Of a stretch of 64,000 nucleotides of DNA, positions 8,494-17,082 are shown piece after piece. The notes beneath the pieces were generated by a model, which was not told where the DNA came from, ran no database searches, and worked only from the letters and a program-made list of their open reading frames with translations. Within the stretch, counting starts at the first letter, position 1; every line of letters begins with the position of its first letter. The stretch comes from Candidatus Hydrogenedens sp. (lineage in GTDB: Bacteria; Hydrogenedentota; Hydrogenedentia; Hydrogenedentales; Hydrogenedentaceae), in NCBI GenBank assembly GCA_035361075.1, contig DAOSBX010000014.1, positions 14,101-78,100 on the forward strand, in the 5' to 3' direction. The position numbers and the translations under genes are program-made.

Positions 8494-10893
8494 ATGAGGG
8501 AAATTCGAAAGGCAGCAGTTTTAGGCTCTGGCGTAATGGGTGCAGCAATTGCGGCACACCTTGCCAACTGTGGAGTTCCCAGTATTATGCTGGATATTGT
8601 AACTCCCAACCTCTCTGAGGATGAGAAAAAGAATCCAAAGAAACGTAATGCGCTGGTCGAGGGTAACAAGGCAAATCTGCTTAAAGCGAAACCGTCACCT
8701 CTTTACAGTAAAAGTTATCTGAACATGATAGAGACAGGTAACTTTGAGGATGACATGCACAAGATAGCAGATTGTGACTGGATTATCGAAGTAGTGATGG
8801 AAAACCTGGATATCAAAAAGCAGGTATATGCACAGGTGGCTCAACATCGTAAGCCTGGAAGTATTGTTACGTCAAACACCAGCGGTATCCCAATTCGTGC
8901 TATGGCAAAAGATATGCCGAAAGAAATGAGCCAGCATTTTATGGGTACCCACTTTTTCAATCCACCTCGTTATTTAAGATTATTAGAGTTGATTCCGGGA
9001 CCGGATACACTCCCTGAGGTGATTGAGACCATGGCATGGTTTGGCGAAAATGTATTAGGCAAAGGTATTGTTTATGCAAAAGATACGCCAAACTTTATTG
9101 CCAATCGTATTCTAACCTTTACAATGTCGTGGATACTCCATGAAATGACGAAGGAAGGTTTAACGGTTGAAGAGATTGATGCTCTTACAGGACCTGCAAT
9201 TGGACATGCCAGTTCTGCGACCTTCCGTACCGCAGATTTAGTTGGTCTGGATACATTCGTTAAGGTTGTAAAGAATGTATACGATGGCTGTCCGGATGAT
9301 GAGTGCAGGGATTACTTTAAGATGCCCGATTGGGTAGAGAAGATGGTAGAGAAAAAACTGTGGGGGAATAAAACAGGTAGTGGGTTCTATAAGAAGACAG
9401 ATAAGAAAGATGAAAAGGGTAAAGCAATTGTTCAAGCAATTGACCCTGCCACAGTAGAATATCGTGACCCGATAAAAGCAAAGTTTGAATGCACAGGTGC
9501 AGTCCGTAGTATTGAAGATCTTGCGGAAAAATTGAAGGTAATGCATTTCAGCGAAGATAAAGGTTCTAAATTTGTATTTAAGATGTTTGCTAATGTTGCT
9601 AAATATGCAGGGAATCGTATCCCTGAAATTTCGGATGATATAGTTAACATTGATAATGCAGTAAAGTGGGGATTTGCGTGGGAAGCAGGCATCTTTGAAA
9701 CCTGGGATTTGTTAGGTTTTGACGAAGTTTGCAAGCGAATGAAAGATGAAGGGTTTGAATTACCAGCCATTGCAAAAGCAGTAATAGAAGCAGGTGGCAA
9801 ATCCTTCTATAAAACAGAAAATGGTGTTGAGTATTACTTTGATGTGGCTTCGAAATCTTATAAGCCAGTACCCAAGAACCCGAAAGAGATTCGTTTGGCA
9901 TCTGTCAAAGCACAGCCCAATAAAGAGATTGATAGAAACGACAGTGCCAGTTTGATTGACATTGGTGATGGAATTATTTGCTGTGAATTTCATTGCAAGA
10001 TGAATGCAGTGGATGCAGATATTGTTACCATGTTGAGTAAAGGAGTAGACCTTCTGGAAGAAGGTAAATATGAGGGTATGGTTGTAGCAAACCAAGGACC
10101 GCATTTCAGTGCTGGTGCTAATCTGTTCCTGATTTTAGGGCAAATCATGCAACAGGATTGGAACGCTATTGAAGCAATGGTACGTGGTTTGCAGGGAGCC
10201 AATATGCGGATGAAATATTGTTCTAAGCCAGTGGTTATAGCACCGCATCATTATACCTTCGGTGGCGGACTTGAAATCTGTATGCATGGTGCAAAATGTG
10301 TGATTGCAGGGGAAACCTATGCAGGATTGGTAGAAGCTGGCGTTGGTGTTATTCCCGCAGGTGGCGGAACAAAAGAAATGACGGTTCGGGCTTTAGAATT
10401 AATACCTGAAGGAGTAAGTGCAGATCCATTCCCATTTATTCGCCGTTCCTTTGAAGATATTGCTATGGCGAAGGTCGGCACCAGTGGTGCTGAGGTTGTT
10501 GAATTAGGTTACTTAAGACCTACCGATATAATTGAACCGAATTTTGAACTTCAAGTGGGCAGGGCAAAGAATGTATGCTTGAGCTTGATACAAGCAGGCT
10601 ATCGTCCTCCACGTCCACCAAGATTATGGGCATTAGGTGAAACTCCACGTGCAGCATTTGAAGCGGCGGTATGGGGAATGAAAGAAGCTGGATTTGCATC
10701 AGAGCACGATATGCTAATCGCAACCAAGGTGGCTTATATCCTGACTGGTGGCGATCGTGCGGAAGGAACACCAATCACCGAACAAGACCTGCTTGATTTG
10801 GAATGTGAAGCCTTCTGCAGTCTTTGCGGAACAGAAAAAACACAACAAAGAATTCAACACATGTTAACCACAGGTAAACCATTGCGGAATTAA
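8494..10893 (+). CDS. fadN: 3-hydroxyacyl-CoA dehydrogenase / enoyl-CoA hydratase, FadN type
   Basis: About 799 residues. The N-terminal NAD-binding fold opens with 'AAVLGSGVMGAAIAAHLA'; the hydroxyacyl-CoA dehydrogenase core includes 'THFFNPPRYLRLLELIPG' and 'KDTPNFIANRI'. The enoyl-CoA hydratase/crotonase-like part is C-terminal (about residues 480-690, with 'GPHFSAGANL' and 'GGGLEICMHGAK'). This order is that of Bacillus FadN, the reverse of E. coli FadB. It performs the hydration and NAD-dependent oxidation steps of beta-oxidation. The start at 8494 is chosen because AGGAG (8479-8483) is 10 bases upstream; the in-frame ATG at 8485 is only 1 base from it. The thiolase gene follows after 26 bases. 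Confidence 0.93.
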   Translation: MREIRKAAVLGSGVMGAAIAAHLANCGVPSIMLDIVTPNLSEDEKKNPKKRNALVEGNKANLLKAKPSPLYSKSYLNMIETGNFEDDMHKIADCDWIIEVVMENLDIKKQVYAQVAQHRKPGSIVTSNTSGIPIRAMAKDMPKEMSQHFMGTHFFNPPRYLRLLELIPGPDTLPEVIETMAWFGENVLGKGIVYAKDTPNFIANRILTFTMSWILHEMTKEGLTVEEIDALTGPAIGHASSATFRTADLVGLDTFVKVVKNVYDGCPDDECRDYFKMPDWVEKMVEKKLWGNKTGSGFYKKTDKKDEKGKAIVQAIDPATVEYRDPIKAKFECTGAVRSIEDLAEKLKVMHFSEDKGSKFVFKMFANVAKYAGNRIPEISDDIVNIDNAVKWGFAWEAGIFETWDLLGFDEVCKRMKDEGFELPAIAKAVIEAGGKSFYKTENGVEYYFDVASKSYKPVPKNPKEIRLASVKAQPNKEIDRNDSASLIDIGDGIICCEFHCKMNAVDADIVTMLSKGVDLLEEGKYEGMVVANQGPHFSAGANLFLILGQIMQQDWNAIEAMVRGLQGANMRMKYCSKPVVIAPHHYTFGGGLEICMHGAKCVIAGETYAGLVEAGVGVIPAGGGTKEMTVRALELIPEGVSADPFPFIRRSFEDIAMAKVGTSGAEVVELGYLRPTDIIEPNFELQVGRAKNVCLSLIQAGYRPPRPPRLWALGETPRAAFEAAVWGMKEAGFASEHDMLIATKVAYILTGGDRAEGTPITEQDLLDLECEAFCSLCGTEKTQQRIQHMLTTGKPLRN

Positions 10894-10919
10894 CCTTAAA
10901 GTTGTAAGGAGGATTATAT

Positions 10920-12086
10920 ATGGAAAAAGCATATATTGTAGCAGCATGTAGAACTGCGGTAGGTAAGTCCAAAAAAGGAAGTGCCATCGCACATGTCCGC
11001 CCAGATGATTTATTAGCGGCAGTATTAAAAGAGGTCGTGAAACGGTCAGGTATACCTGCCGAGCGATTTCAGGATTGTATTATCGGTTGTGCGTTCCCAG
11101 AGGCAGAAGCAGGGATGAATGTCGGTCGTATTGGCTTGTTAATTGCTGGTTTACCAGATACTATCGCAGGTGAAACTGTAAATCGGTTTTGTTCATCAGG
11201 TCTGGATACGATGGCTATTCTTTCTTCGAAAATTGAATGTGACATGTTAGATGTCGGTATTGCAGGTGGTGTCGAAAGTATGAGTGTTATCCCAATGGGC
11301 GGTAACAAAACGTGTCCAAATCCACGCCTGATTCGTGAAAATCCTCGTGCCTATACATCTATGGGACAATGTGCTGATAATGTTGCTAATGATTTTGGTA
11401 TTACACGCGAAGAATGTGACCAATGGGCACTTCGTAGTAACCAATTAGCATCAAAGGCTATTAAGGAAGGAAAATTTAAGGAAGAAATTGTCCCGATAGA
11501 AGTGAAAGGTCTGGATGGAAAAACCTTCATATTCGATACTGATGAAGGTCCACGACCGGATACAACGCTTGAAGGGTTAGCCAAATTGAAACTCGCATTT
11601 CAGGGTCCCGCAGGTAAAGGTGTAACAACAGCAGGAAATGCAAGCCAAACCAGTTGCGGTGCCGCTGCGACAGTTATTGTGAGTGAGGATATTGTAAAAG
11701 AGTTCAACTTGAAACCGTTGGCACGGTTAAGGGGATACGCAGTTGGCGCTGGGGACCCGGGATACTTAGGACCTGCTCAAATTCCTGCTATTCAAGAAGC
11801 ATGTCGTCAGGCAGGAATTACATTGGAAGACATTGGTTTGATTGAATGTAATGAAGCGTTTGCTTCACAAACGCTGTATGTAATCAAAACTCTGGGCTTA
11901 AACCCAGACATCGTAAATGTTAATGGTGGTGCCATTGCTCTTGGACATCCCTTAGGTTGCACTGGTGCAAAACTCGCATGCACACTGATATATGAAATGA
12001 GACGCCGTGGTGTAAAATGGGGTCTCGAGACTATGTGTATTGGTGGTGGTATGGGTGGTGCCGGTGTTTTCGAACTCTGTGAATAA
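10920..12086 (+). CDS. fadA: Acetyl-CoA C-acyltransferase (thiolase)
   Basis: 388 residues with all thiolase signatures: the nucleophilic Cys in 'NRFCSSGLDTMA', 'ECNEAFASQ', the His in 'GGAIALGHPLGCTGA', and the second Cys in 'CIGGGMGGAG' near the end. It cleaves 3-ketoacyl-CoA to acetyl-CoA and a shortened acyl-CoA, the last beta-oxidation step. It is preceded by a strong ribosome binding site (AAGGAGG, 10907-10913) and pairs with the FadN-like gene as a two-gene operon closed by a terminator. No acyl-CoA dehydrogenase or ligase is in the window. Confidence 0.95.
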   Translation: MEKAYIVAACRTAVGKSKKGSAIAHVRPDDLLAAVLKEVVKRSGIPAERFQDCIIGCAFPEAEAGMNVGRIGLLIAGLPDTIAGETVNRFCSSGLDTMAILSSKIECDMLDVGIAGGVESMSVIPMGGNKTCPNPRLIRENPRAYTSMGQCADNVANDFGITREECDQWALRSNQLASKAIKEGKFKEEIVPIEVKGLDGKTFIFDTDEGPRPDTTLEGLAKLKLAFQGPAGKGVTTAGNASQTSCGAAATVIVSEDIVKEFNLKPLARLRGYAVGAGDPGYLGPAQIPAIQEACRQAGITLEDIGLIECNEAFASQTLYVIKTLGLNPDIVNVNGGAIALGHPLGCTGAKLACTLIYEMRRRGVKWGLETMCIGGGMGGAGVFELCE

Positions 12087-12113
12087 TCAATAAAATCAAT
12101 TCCTTGATTGCCT

Positions 12114-12155
12114 TCAACCTTTGCCTCATAGTACGGGGCAAAGGTTGATTTTTTT
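12114..12155 (+). terminator. Rho-independent terminator of the fadN-fadA unit
   Basis: A perfect 12-bp stem (12114-12125 with 12137-12148), an 11-base loop and a run of seven T. It lies between the convergent thiolase and SGNH-TPR genes. Confidence 0.92.
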
Positions 12156-12195
12156 GGACGGGTTGGACAAGTCAGACAAGGCGGACAAGTCAGAT
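12156..12195. repeat. 9-bp tandem repeat, locus 1
   Basis: About four units with period 9, each starting GAC: GACGGGTTG, GACAAGTCA, GACAAGGCG, GACAAGTCA, then GA. It lies right after the thiolase terminator and before the end of the convergent SGNH-TPR gene. Similar arrays occur at 33077 and 45091. Confidence 0.75.
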
Positions 12196-12200
12196 TCTCC

Positions 12201-14633
12201 CTAATAAATAATCTCCCAGATATATTTCATAATCTCTTTGTTTTGCATTTCTTGCCATTCTGTTAATTTTTCCAGAAAACCCTGCTCATCATTTAATAGA
12301 GAACAGGTATCCATCAAATCAAGCCAAGCAGGGGCATAATATGGAAATATTTGAACCGCTTCTTCCAACAAACGGTTACCTCCCTCAATATCACCTTGTA
12401 TTAGTAACTGTTCTGCTTTTTTTGTAATCAAGCAAGTTAACTTATAGTAAATAAATATGCTCGATGGTGAAACAAGTATCGCCTTTTGTAACATTTCAAT
12501 TGCCTGCTGGATTTTATCCTCTTTTTCAAAAATACGAGATAAAAAAGTGTAAGGCAAAGGAGATTTGGTATCCTTTTGGATTAATTTCAACAAAACTTCT
12601 TTAAACATATCCTCGTGAGTCTTGGTCTGGACTTGATTGCTGATGTATTCAAAACTGTCAAATGACCATGGGTTTTTCTGGAGAATTTCTTCCCATTGTG
12701 TCATTTTTTGCTGGAATGTTAAATTTTTGTCTTCATTTATTAAGACACACTGGGCTAATGTCTTTTGCAAAGGAAGATAACGAGTTTGAGCAATTAATTT
12801 TTTACTAATCCTTATAGATTCTTCTATTTTATCCTGTTTTATTGCCCATTTAAGAGAAATGTTTAGATAAATATCTTGTGGATAAATGGCAAAATTTTTA
12901 ATTTTATCTAAAGCGTATTCTACAGTTTCTTTATCGTTTGCATAGTAAGCAAAAACAAATAATAAGTAATAAAGATTTATGTTGTTTGGATAGAACTTAC
13001 ATAGTTCCATTGTTTTTAATATACCCTCACGAAAAGAACCTAAATTTTTTAAGATGTCTAAACAGATGAAAGATAGGTTAATATCATCAGGAGTGTCCGT
13101 TAAAGTGTTGAATATCATTTCCGTATTTTTCGGGTCATATCGATAGGTTTGACTGAAATCTTCAGAGGAGGAAGGAATAATGGTTTCTTTTAATTGATTA
13201 AGGAATCCTTTATAGTTAAATGTTTTACATCCCTCAGGGAAGTAAATTAAATTTGGAGGTAATTCAATATAGGCATTGGAATAGTACTCATACTCTTTAT
13301 TTTTTGTAATGCCTAATCTTATTTGAACATCTTCGAATGAAGGTGCTGGATTTGGCTTTAACGAGTAGTATTGAATAATTTTCTGGAGATAGGAACAGGC
13401 AGTAATATAACTTCCATAAAAATTAAGGTGGCATGAATCTATAAACAAATCATTGCCAGGGATATTCTTTATTGCATGTTGAGAAAGATTCTCTGCCACA
13501 GGAATTAAGGAAACATTTTTGGTTTGAGAATACTCTTTTGTGATTTTAGTGATAGATTGATTGATAAAAGGTTTTGCTCGAACAAAACCGAAACCGTCTT
13601 TTTCACATGCTTCTAAAAAATATTGGATAGCCTCTTCCTCGTTGTTTTCTGCCAGTAATGACCATGCAAAAAAGAAATTGAGAATAGCGGGAGAAGAGTC
13701 AATCTGCATGGCTTGCTTAAAGGTATCCTTTGCTTCTGTAATATTATTCCCCCTTAGAAAATTTAGTCCTTTGTTAAAATATTCAAACCATTTTTCTGCT
13801 TCTGCATTTGTTGTGTCTTTTCGGAACCATGATTCGATAGGTAGCCAATCTCGCAAGTTTGCACCTATCGTGCTGATGAAAACGGGAATATGTTGTTTAT
13901 TGAGTGTATTAATAATAGATTTTAGATTTTCTTCAAAGTTATTCTTCACGATATTTACTTTTGGGTCATCCCATCGAATCGTTTGCATAGGTTTTTGAGG
14001 GTGAGAGATTCCCAATACAATTGTCCATTCGCGGAGTTTTTGGGCAAGGTAGAGATTTTGCAAATATATATGTGTTTGTACAATTAAGGGAGAAAGAGGG
14101 ATAGAGTTTTTAAACGAATGGAGTAGACCGAATGTCCCATGGGCTTCATTATTTCCCATATAAAATATAGCAAGGTCTGGTTGTAAAAAGAGGCTATTTT
14201 CTACCAAATAACGGATAATATGTGAATTAATTCCAGCAAAACATAAATTGAACACTTCCCAGCGATGTTCTGGATAAAGCATGTTTAACATCACTTCCAG
14301 AAACTTTCCCATCGAATAACTCGAATCAGGCCAGCCTAATGCGGCAGACTCTCCGAAAATGAAGATACGGATAGTATTTTCTGGTTTTGGTAATTGAATG
14401 ACTGTTATGTGGGGTTCATATTCTAATGGATTAACAGGATGTTCAAAGAATTGTTGATAGAAAGCAAGATTTTTTGTATATATTTTTTCATCTCCAACGA
14501 CCTGTTCTTTCCATGGAAATCGGTTTTCACCCCAACCTTTATAACGTAGAAAACCTTCAATACCTGCGAGAATAAGAATAGGAATAATGAGATAAAAAAA
14601 TAGATATTTACATAATTTTGTTAGAAATTTCAT
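12201..14633 (-). CDS. Membrane-anchored SGNH-hydrolase-like protein with C-terminal TPR repeats
   Basis: 810 residues. One N-terminal membrane helix (about 8-28) precedes a GDSL/SGNH-like domain: block I 'IFIFGESAALGWPDSSYS' with Ser near 96 (GES instead of GDS), 'NLCFAGINSH' (Gly near 134), 'YMGNNEAHG' (Asn near 161) and a late 'DSCHLNFYG' Asp-His pair near 400. Helical TPR-like repeats occur at about 290-345 and from 500 to the end. The likely role is an esterase or O-acyl hydrolase/transferase acting outside the membrane. Its start overlaps the stop of the upstream gene (TAATG), so the two are translated together. Substrate unknown. Confidence 0.8.
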   Translation of the reverse strand: MKFLTKLCKYLFFYLIIPILILAGIEGFLRYKGWGENRFPWKEQVVGDEKIYTKNLAFYQQFFEHPVNPLEYEPHITVIQLPKPENTIRIFIFGESAALGWPDSSYSMGKFLEVMLNMLYPEHRWEVFNLCFAGINSHIIRYLVENSLFLQPDLAIFYMGNNEAHGTFGLLHSFKNSIPLSPLIVQTHIYLQNLYLAQKLREWTIVLGISHPQKPMQTIRWDDPKVNIVKNNFEENLKSIINTLNKQHIPVFISTIGANLRDWLPIESWFRKDTTNAEAEKWFEYFNKGLNFLRGNNITEAKDTFKQAMQIDSSPAILNFFFAWSLLAENNEEEAIQYFLEACEKDGFGFVRAKPFINQSITKITKEYSQTKNVSLIPVAENLSQHAIKNIPGNDLFIDSCHLNFYGSYITACSYLQKIIQYYSLKPNPAPSFEDVQIRLGITKNKEYEYYSNAYIELPPNLIYFPEGCKTFNYKGFLNQLKETIIPSSSEDFSQTYRYDPKNTEMIFNTLTDTPDDINLSFICLDILKNLGSFREGILKTMELCKFYPNNINLYYLLFVFAYYANDKETVEYALDKIKNFAIYPQDIYLNISLKWAIKQDKIEESIRISKKLIAQTRYLPLQKTLAQCVLINEDKNLTFQQKMTQWEEILQKNPWSFDSFEYISNQVQTKTHEDMFKEVLLKLIQKDTKSPLPYTFLSRIFEKEDKIQQAIEMLQKAILVSPSSIFIYYKLTCLITKKAEQLLIQGDIEGGNRLLEEAVQIFPYYAPAWLDLMDTCSLLNDEQGFLEKLTEWQEMQNKEIMKYIWEIIY

Positions 14634-15550
14634 TACTTGCTGGATTCTTTTTTATCTTGACTTGTATCGGTTCTTTTAGTCGTTTGTGTAAGACATGTTT
14701 TTATGCCCTGTTGTATTTTTTGGAGTTCTGAAATATCCCCTTGGGGCATCCAGACGCCTATAATTCGGTTTTTTAACAATGATATGACTGCTATTTCTGA
14801 TGCAGGGGAAGTGATAATAAGTTCATTTTCCTGAGATTGATACTCTGCGCCAATCTCTTCTAAGTAGTTCTTGTATTCGTTCCAACCTTTTTTGGTTTCT
14901 GTATCGTCTTTGAACATGACTATGAACCCCGTTGCGGTTTTATCTCCTATTTTGTAAAGTGTGGTAGCCCCGCGAGGTAGAAAGGATTGGGCAAGAACAT
15001 CTTTAGCCAGATAGCATTCCGAACGAGGAATTTTGTTAGATTGGTCCATACACGATAATTCTGGAATGGTATCTTCAGATTTGGGAAGTAATCCAGATAT
15101 TTCCTTCCCAAAAAGTTCAAGGTCTGATTTTGCGTTTTGTGTGTGCTGTGTTATGAGTTTGACAAAATACCGAGTCTGATAAAACATGGCTTGATTCTCA
15201 CCAATAAAACCATCCTCCCCGTAGGGGAAAACATTCTTATTGCGGTCTCTATGAACAGAGTATATTCCGAATGCTTCCAAATGTGTCGCCATCTGATATA
15301 TTTGAACCTCTACACTTTTTTCGGGATTGGAATCATTGCGATAAAAAAGCACGGTTAATTTTTGAAAGTTATAAGGTAGGTATCGGTCTGCATCGCCATC
15401 AATATAATCAAACAAGTTATCTGGCGAAAATTCAAGAACCTTCTGTTCTTTTGTCCATGAGCCAATTTTATCAGGAATTTTATCTGTTGTAAAAACCTCT
15501 GTATTGGTGCTAATTACACATAAATATAATGCGGTTATGATATATGTCAT
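14633..15550 (-). CDS. DUF6599-like secreted protein
   Basis: 305 residues with a hydrophobic N-terminus that may be a signal peptide. 'FDYIDGDADRYLPYNFQKLTV' (about residues 47-67) and 'MATHLEAFGIYSVHR' resemble the DUF6599 family; function is unknown. It is the first gene of a tight two-gene unit, overlapping the SGNH-TPR start by one base, which implies that the two products act together in or beyond the inner membrane. The last 25 residues are Lys/Ser/Thr-rich. Family assignment is from motif memory and is tentative. Confidence 0.6.
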   Translation of the reverse strand: MTYIITALYLCVISTNTEVFTTDKIPDKIGSWTKEQKVLEFSPDNLFDYIDGDADRYLPYNFQKLTVLFYRNDSNPEKSVEVQIYQMATHLEAFGIYSVHRDRNKNVFPYGEDGFIGENQAMFYQTRYFVKLITQHTQNAKSDLELFGKEISGLLPKSEDTIPELSCMDQSNKIPRSECYLAKDVLAQSFLPRGATTLYKIGDKTATGFIVMFKDDTETKKGWNEYKNYLEEIGAEYQSQENELIITSPASEIAVISLLKNRIIGVWMPQGDISELQKIQQGIKTCLTQTTKRTDTSQDKKESSK

Positions 15551-15685
15551 TATGAATATCCTTTTCTGCTTGTTTTATTATCATATACTAACTTTGTCAT
15601 AATTAATAAGAATAAGAAAAAAGCACTATATATTTCATATTAGAAGGCATATCATTTATCTTTACAAAACGATAGGAGTAGTTTT

Positions 15686-16801
15686 ATGTTATATAAGGAG
15701 TATGGCAAAACAGGTTTAAAAGTTTCGCGATTAGGTATGGGAGGTATGCGTTTCGAGGAACCACATAAGACAGAGAAAATGGCTGAAGTGCTTATTCGTG
15801 CGTATGAATTAGGGATAAATTTTTTTGATACCGCTCCATCTTATTGTGATGACCAGAGCGAAGTTATCTATGGTTATGCATTCAAACAGATGAAAAAACC
15901 TCGAAGTAGTTTTTATGTATGTTCCAAAACGATGGCGGATAACCCCAAAGATATTCGCGAAGCATGTATGCGTAGTCTGGACAGGCTCGGTCTGGATTAT
16001 CTGGACTTCTATTATGTTTGGTGTTTGGTGCATCCTGAAGATCTACCGAAGCGAAAGAAAAACGGAGTATTGGACGGCTTCCGCCAATTAAAAGAAGAAG
16101 GACTGATTAAACACATTTGTGTTTCTACTCATCTGGAACATAAAAAAATTGCAGAGATGTTAGACCAGGGCGAGGGTTTATTTGAAGGAATGTTAATCGG
16201 TTTAAGCGCAATTAATTTCCCTTTGCGTTATCCCGGTGTTGTAGAGGCTGGAAAACGGGGTATGGGTGTGGTTACAATGAATACCTTAGGAGGTGGAATT
16301 ATTACCCAACATCCCGAACGGTTTTCATTCCTGATGAAAGAAGGAGATAAAAGTATTCTTGACTCCGCTATTCGGTTTAACCTATCCCTTCCCGAAATAA
16401 CCGTAGCATTAGTGGGTTTCCGCAATGTAAACGATGTCGAAACCGCGGTCGAAAGTGTGAACCGATTCGAGCAGATGGACTGGTCTGAGATTGAAGCCAT
16501 GCAAAAACACATAGCGGAAGTTCAACACGATTTTTGCACCCAATGCGGGTATTGCGAAGGTTGTCCTGCAGAAATACCCATCGTGCGATTAATGGACACA
16601 TACAACTATCGGCTCTTATTCGGTCCCGAAAAGGCAATGGAACATCTGAAATGGCACTGGTGGACCGAAGACATCCGCAGTATTATAAATAGATGTACCC
16701 AATGCCGACATTGCGAAGAAGAATGCACACAGAGCCTCCCCATTCTGGAGCGGTTTGAGGAGTTATGCAAAGACTACGATGAATGGAAGAAGAAAAATTA
16801 A
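15686..16801 (+). CDS. Aldo/keto reductase with C-terminal ferredoxin-like domain
   Basis: 371 residues. The N-terminal barrel has the AKR catalytic set: Asp48 and Tyr53 in 'FFDTAPSYCDD', Lys81 in 'YVCSKTM' and His116 in 'WCLVH'. The last 90 residues hold two cysteine clusters, 'CTQCGYCEGCP' and 'CTQCRHCEEEC', the pattern for two [4Fe-4S] centres. This matches the AKR family with fused 4Fe-4S domain that is common in anaerobes; it probably couples NAD(P)H- or ferredoxin-linked reduction of a carbonyl. Ribosome binding site TAGGAG lies at about 15673-15678. It appears to be a single-gene unit. Confidence 0.9.
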   Translation: MLYKEYGKTGLKVSRLGMGGMRFEEPHKTEKMAEVLIRAYELGINFFDTAPSYCDDQSEVIYGYAFKQMKKPRSSFYVCSKTMADNPKDIREACMRSLDRLGLDYLDFYYVWCLVHPEDLPKRKKNGVLDGFRQLKEEGLIKHICVSTHLEHKKIAEMLDQGEGLFEGMLIGLSAINFPLRYPGVVEAGKRGMGVVTMNTLGGGIITQHPERFSFLMKEGDKSILDSAIRFNLSLPEITVALVGFRNVNDVETAVESVNRFEQMDWSEIEAMQKHIAEVQHDFCTQCGYCEGCPAEIPIVRLMDTYNYRLLFGPEKAMEHLKWHWWTEDIRSIINRCTQCRHCEEECTQSLPILERFEELCKDYDEWKKKN

Positions 16802-16917
16802 ATTGGAAATTGAGTGAAAGATAAAGTGGCTCACAATTTAATAATATTTTGATGATTGTTGTTAAGTTATATGACAAGAAGAAAAATTTTTGAGTTGGTG
16901 GTCAAAAAGATAAAACG

Positions 16918-17001
16918 TGCCGGAGAGGGGACTTGAACCCCTATGCCCTTGCGAGCACATGGACCTGAACCATGCGTGTCTGCCAATTCCACCACTCCGG
17001 C
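16918..17001 (-). tRNA. tRNA-Leu, anticodon CAG
   Basis: Read on the minus strand, the acceptor stem GCCGGAG pairs with CTCCGGC, followed by discriminator A. The anticodon stem CATGG/CCATG encloses the loop TTCAGGT with anticodon CAG (plus positions 16965-16967). A long variable arm (class II) and the T loop GGTTCAAGTCC are present. CCA is not encoded. It lies downstream of metH on the same strand. Confidence 0.95.
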
Positions 17002-17082
17002 AAACATTTATATATTTATATTTTATCGAAGAATATGATTTTATTTCAAAGGTAGTTATTATTGGTGTTTTTGTCTTTGGAA

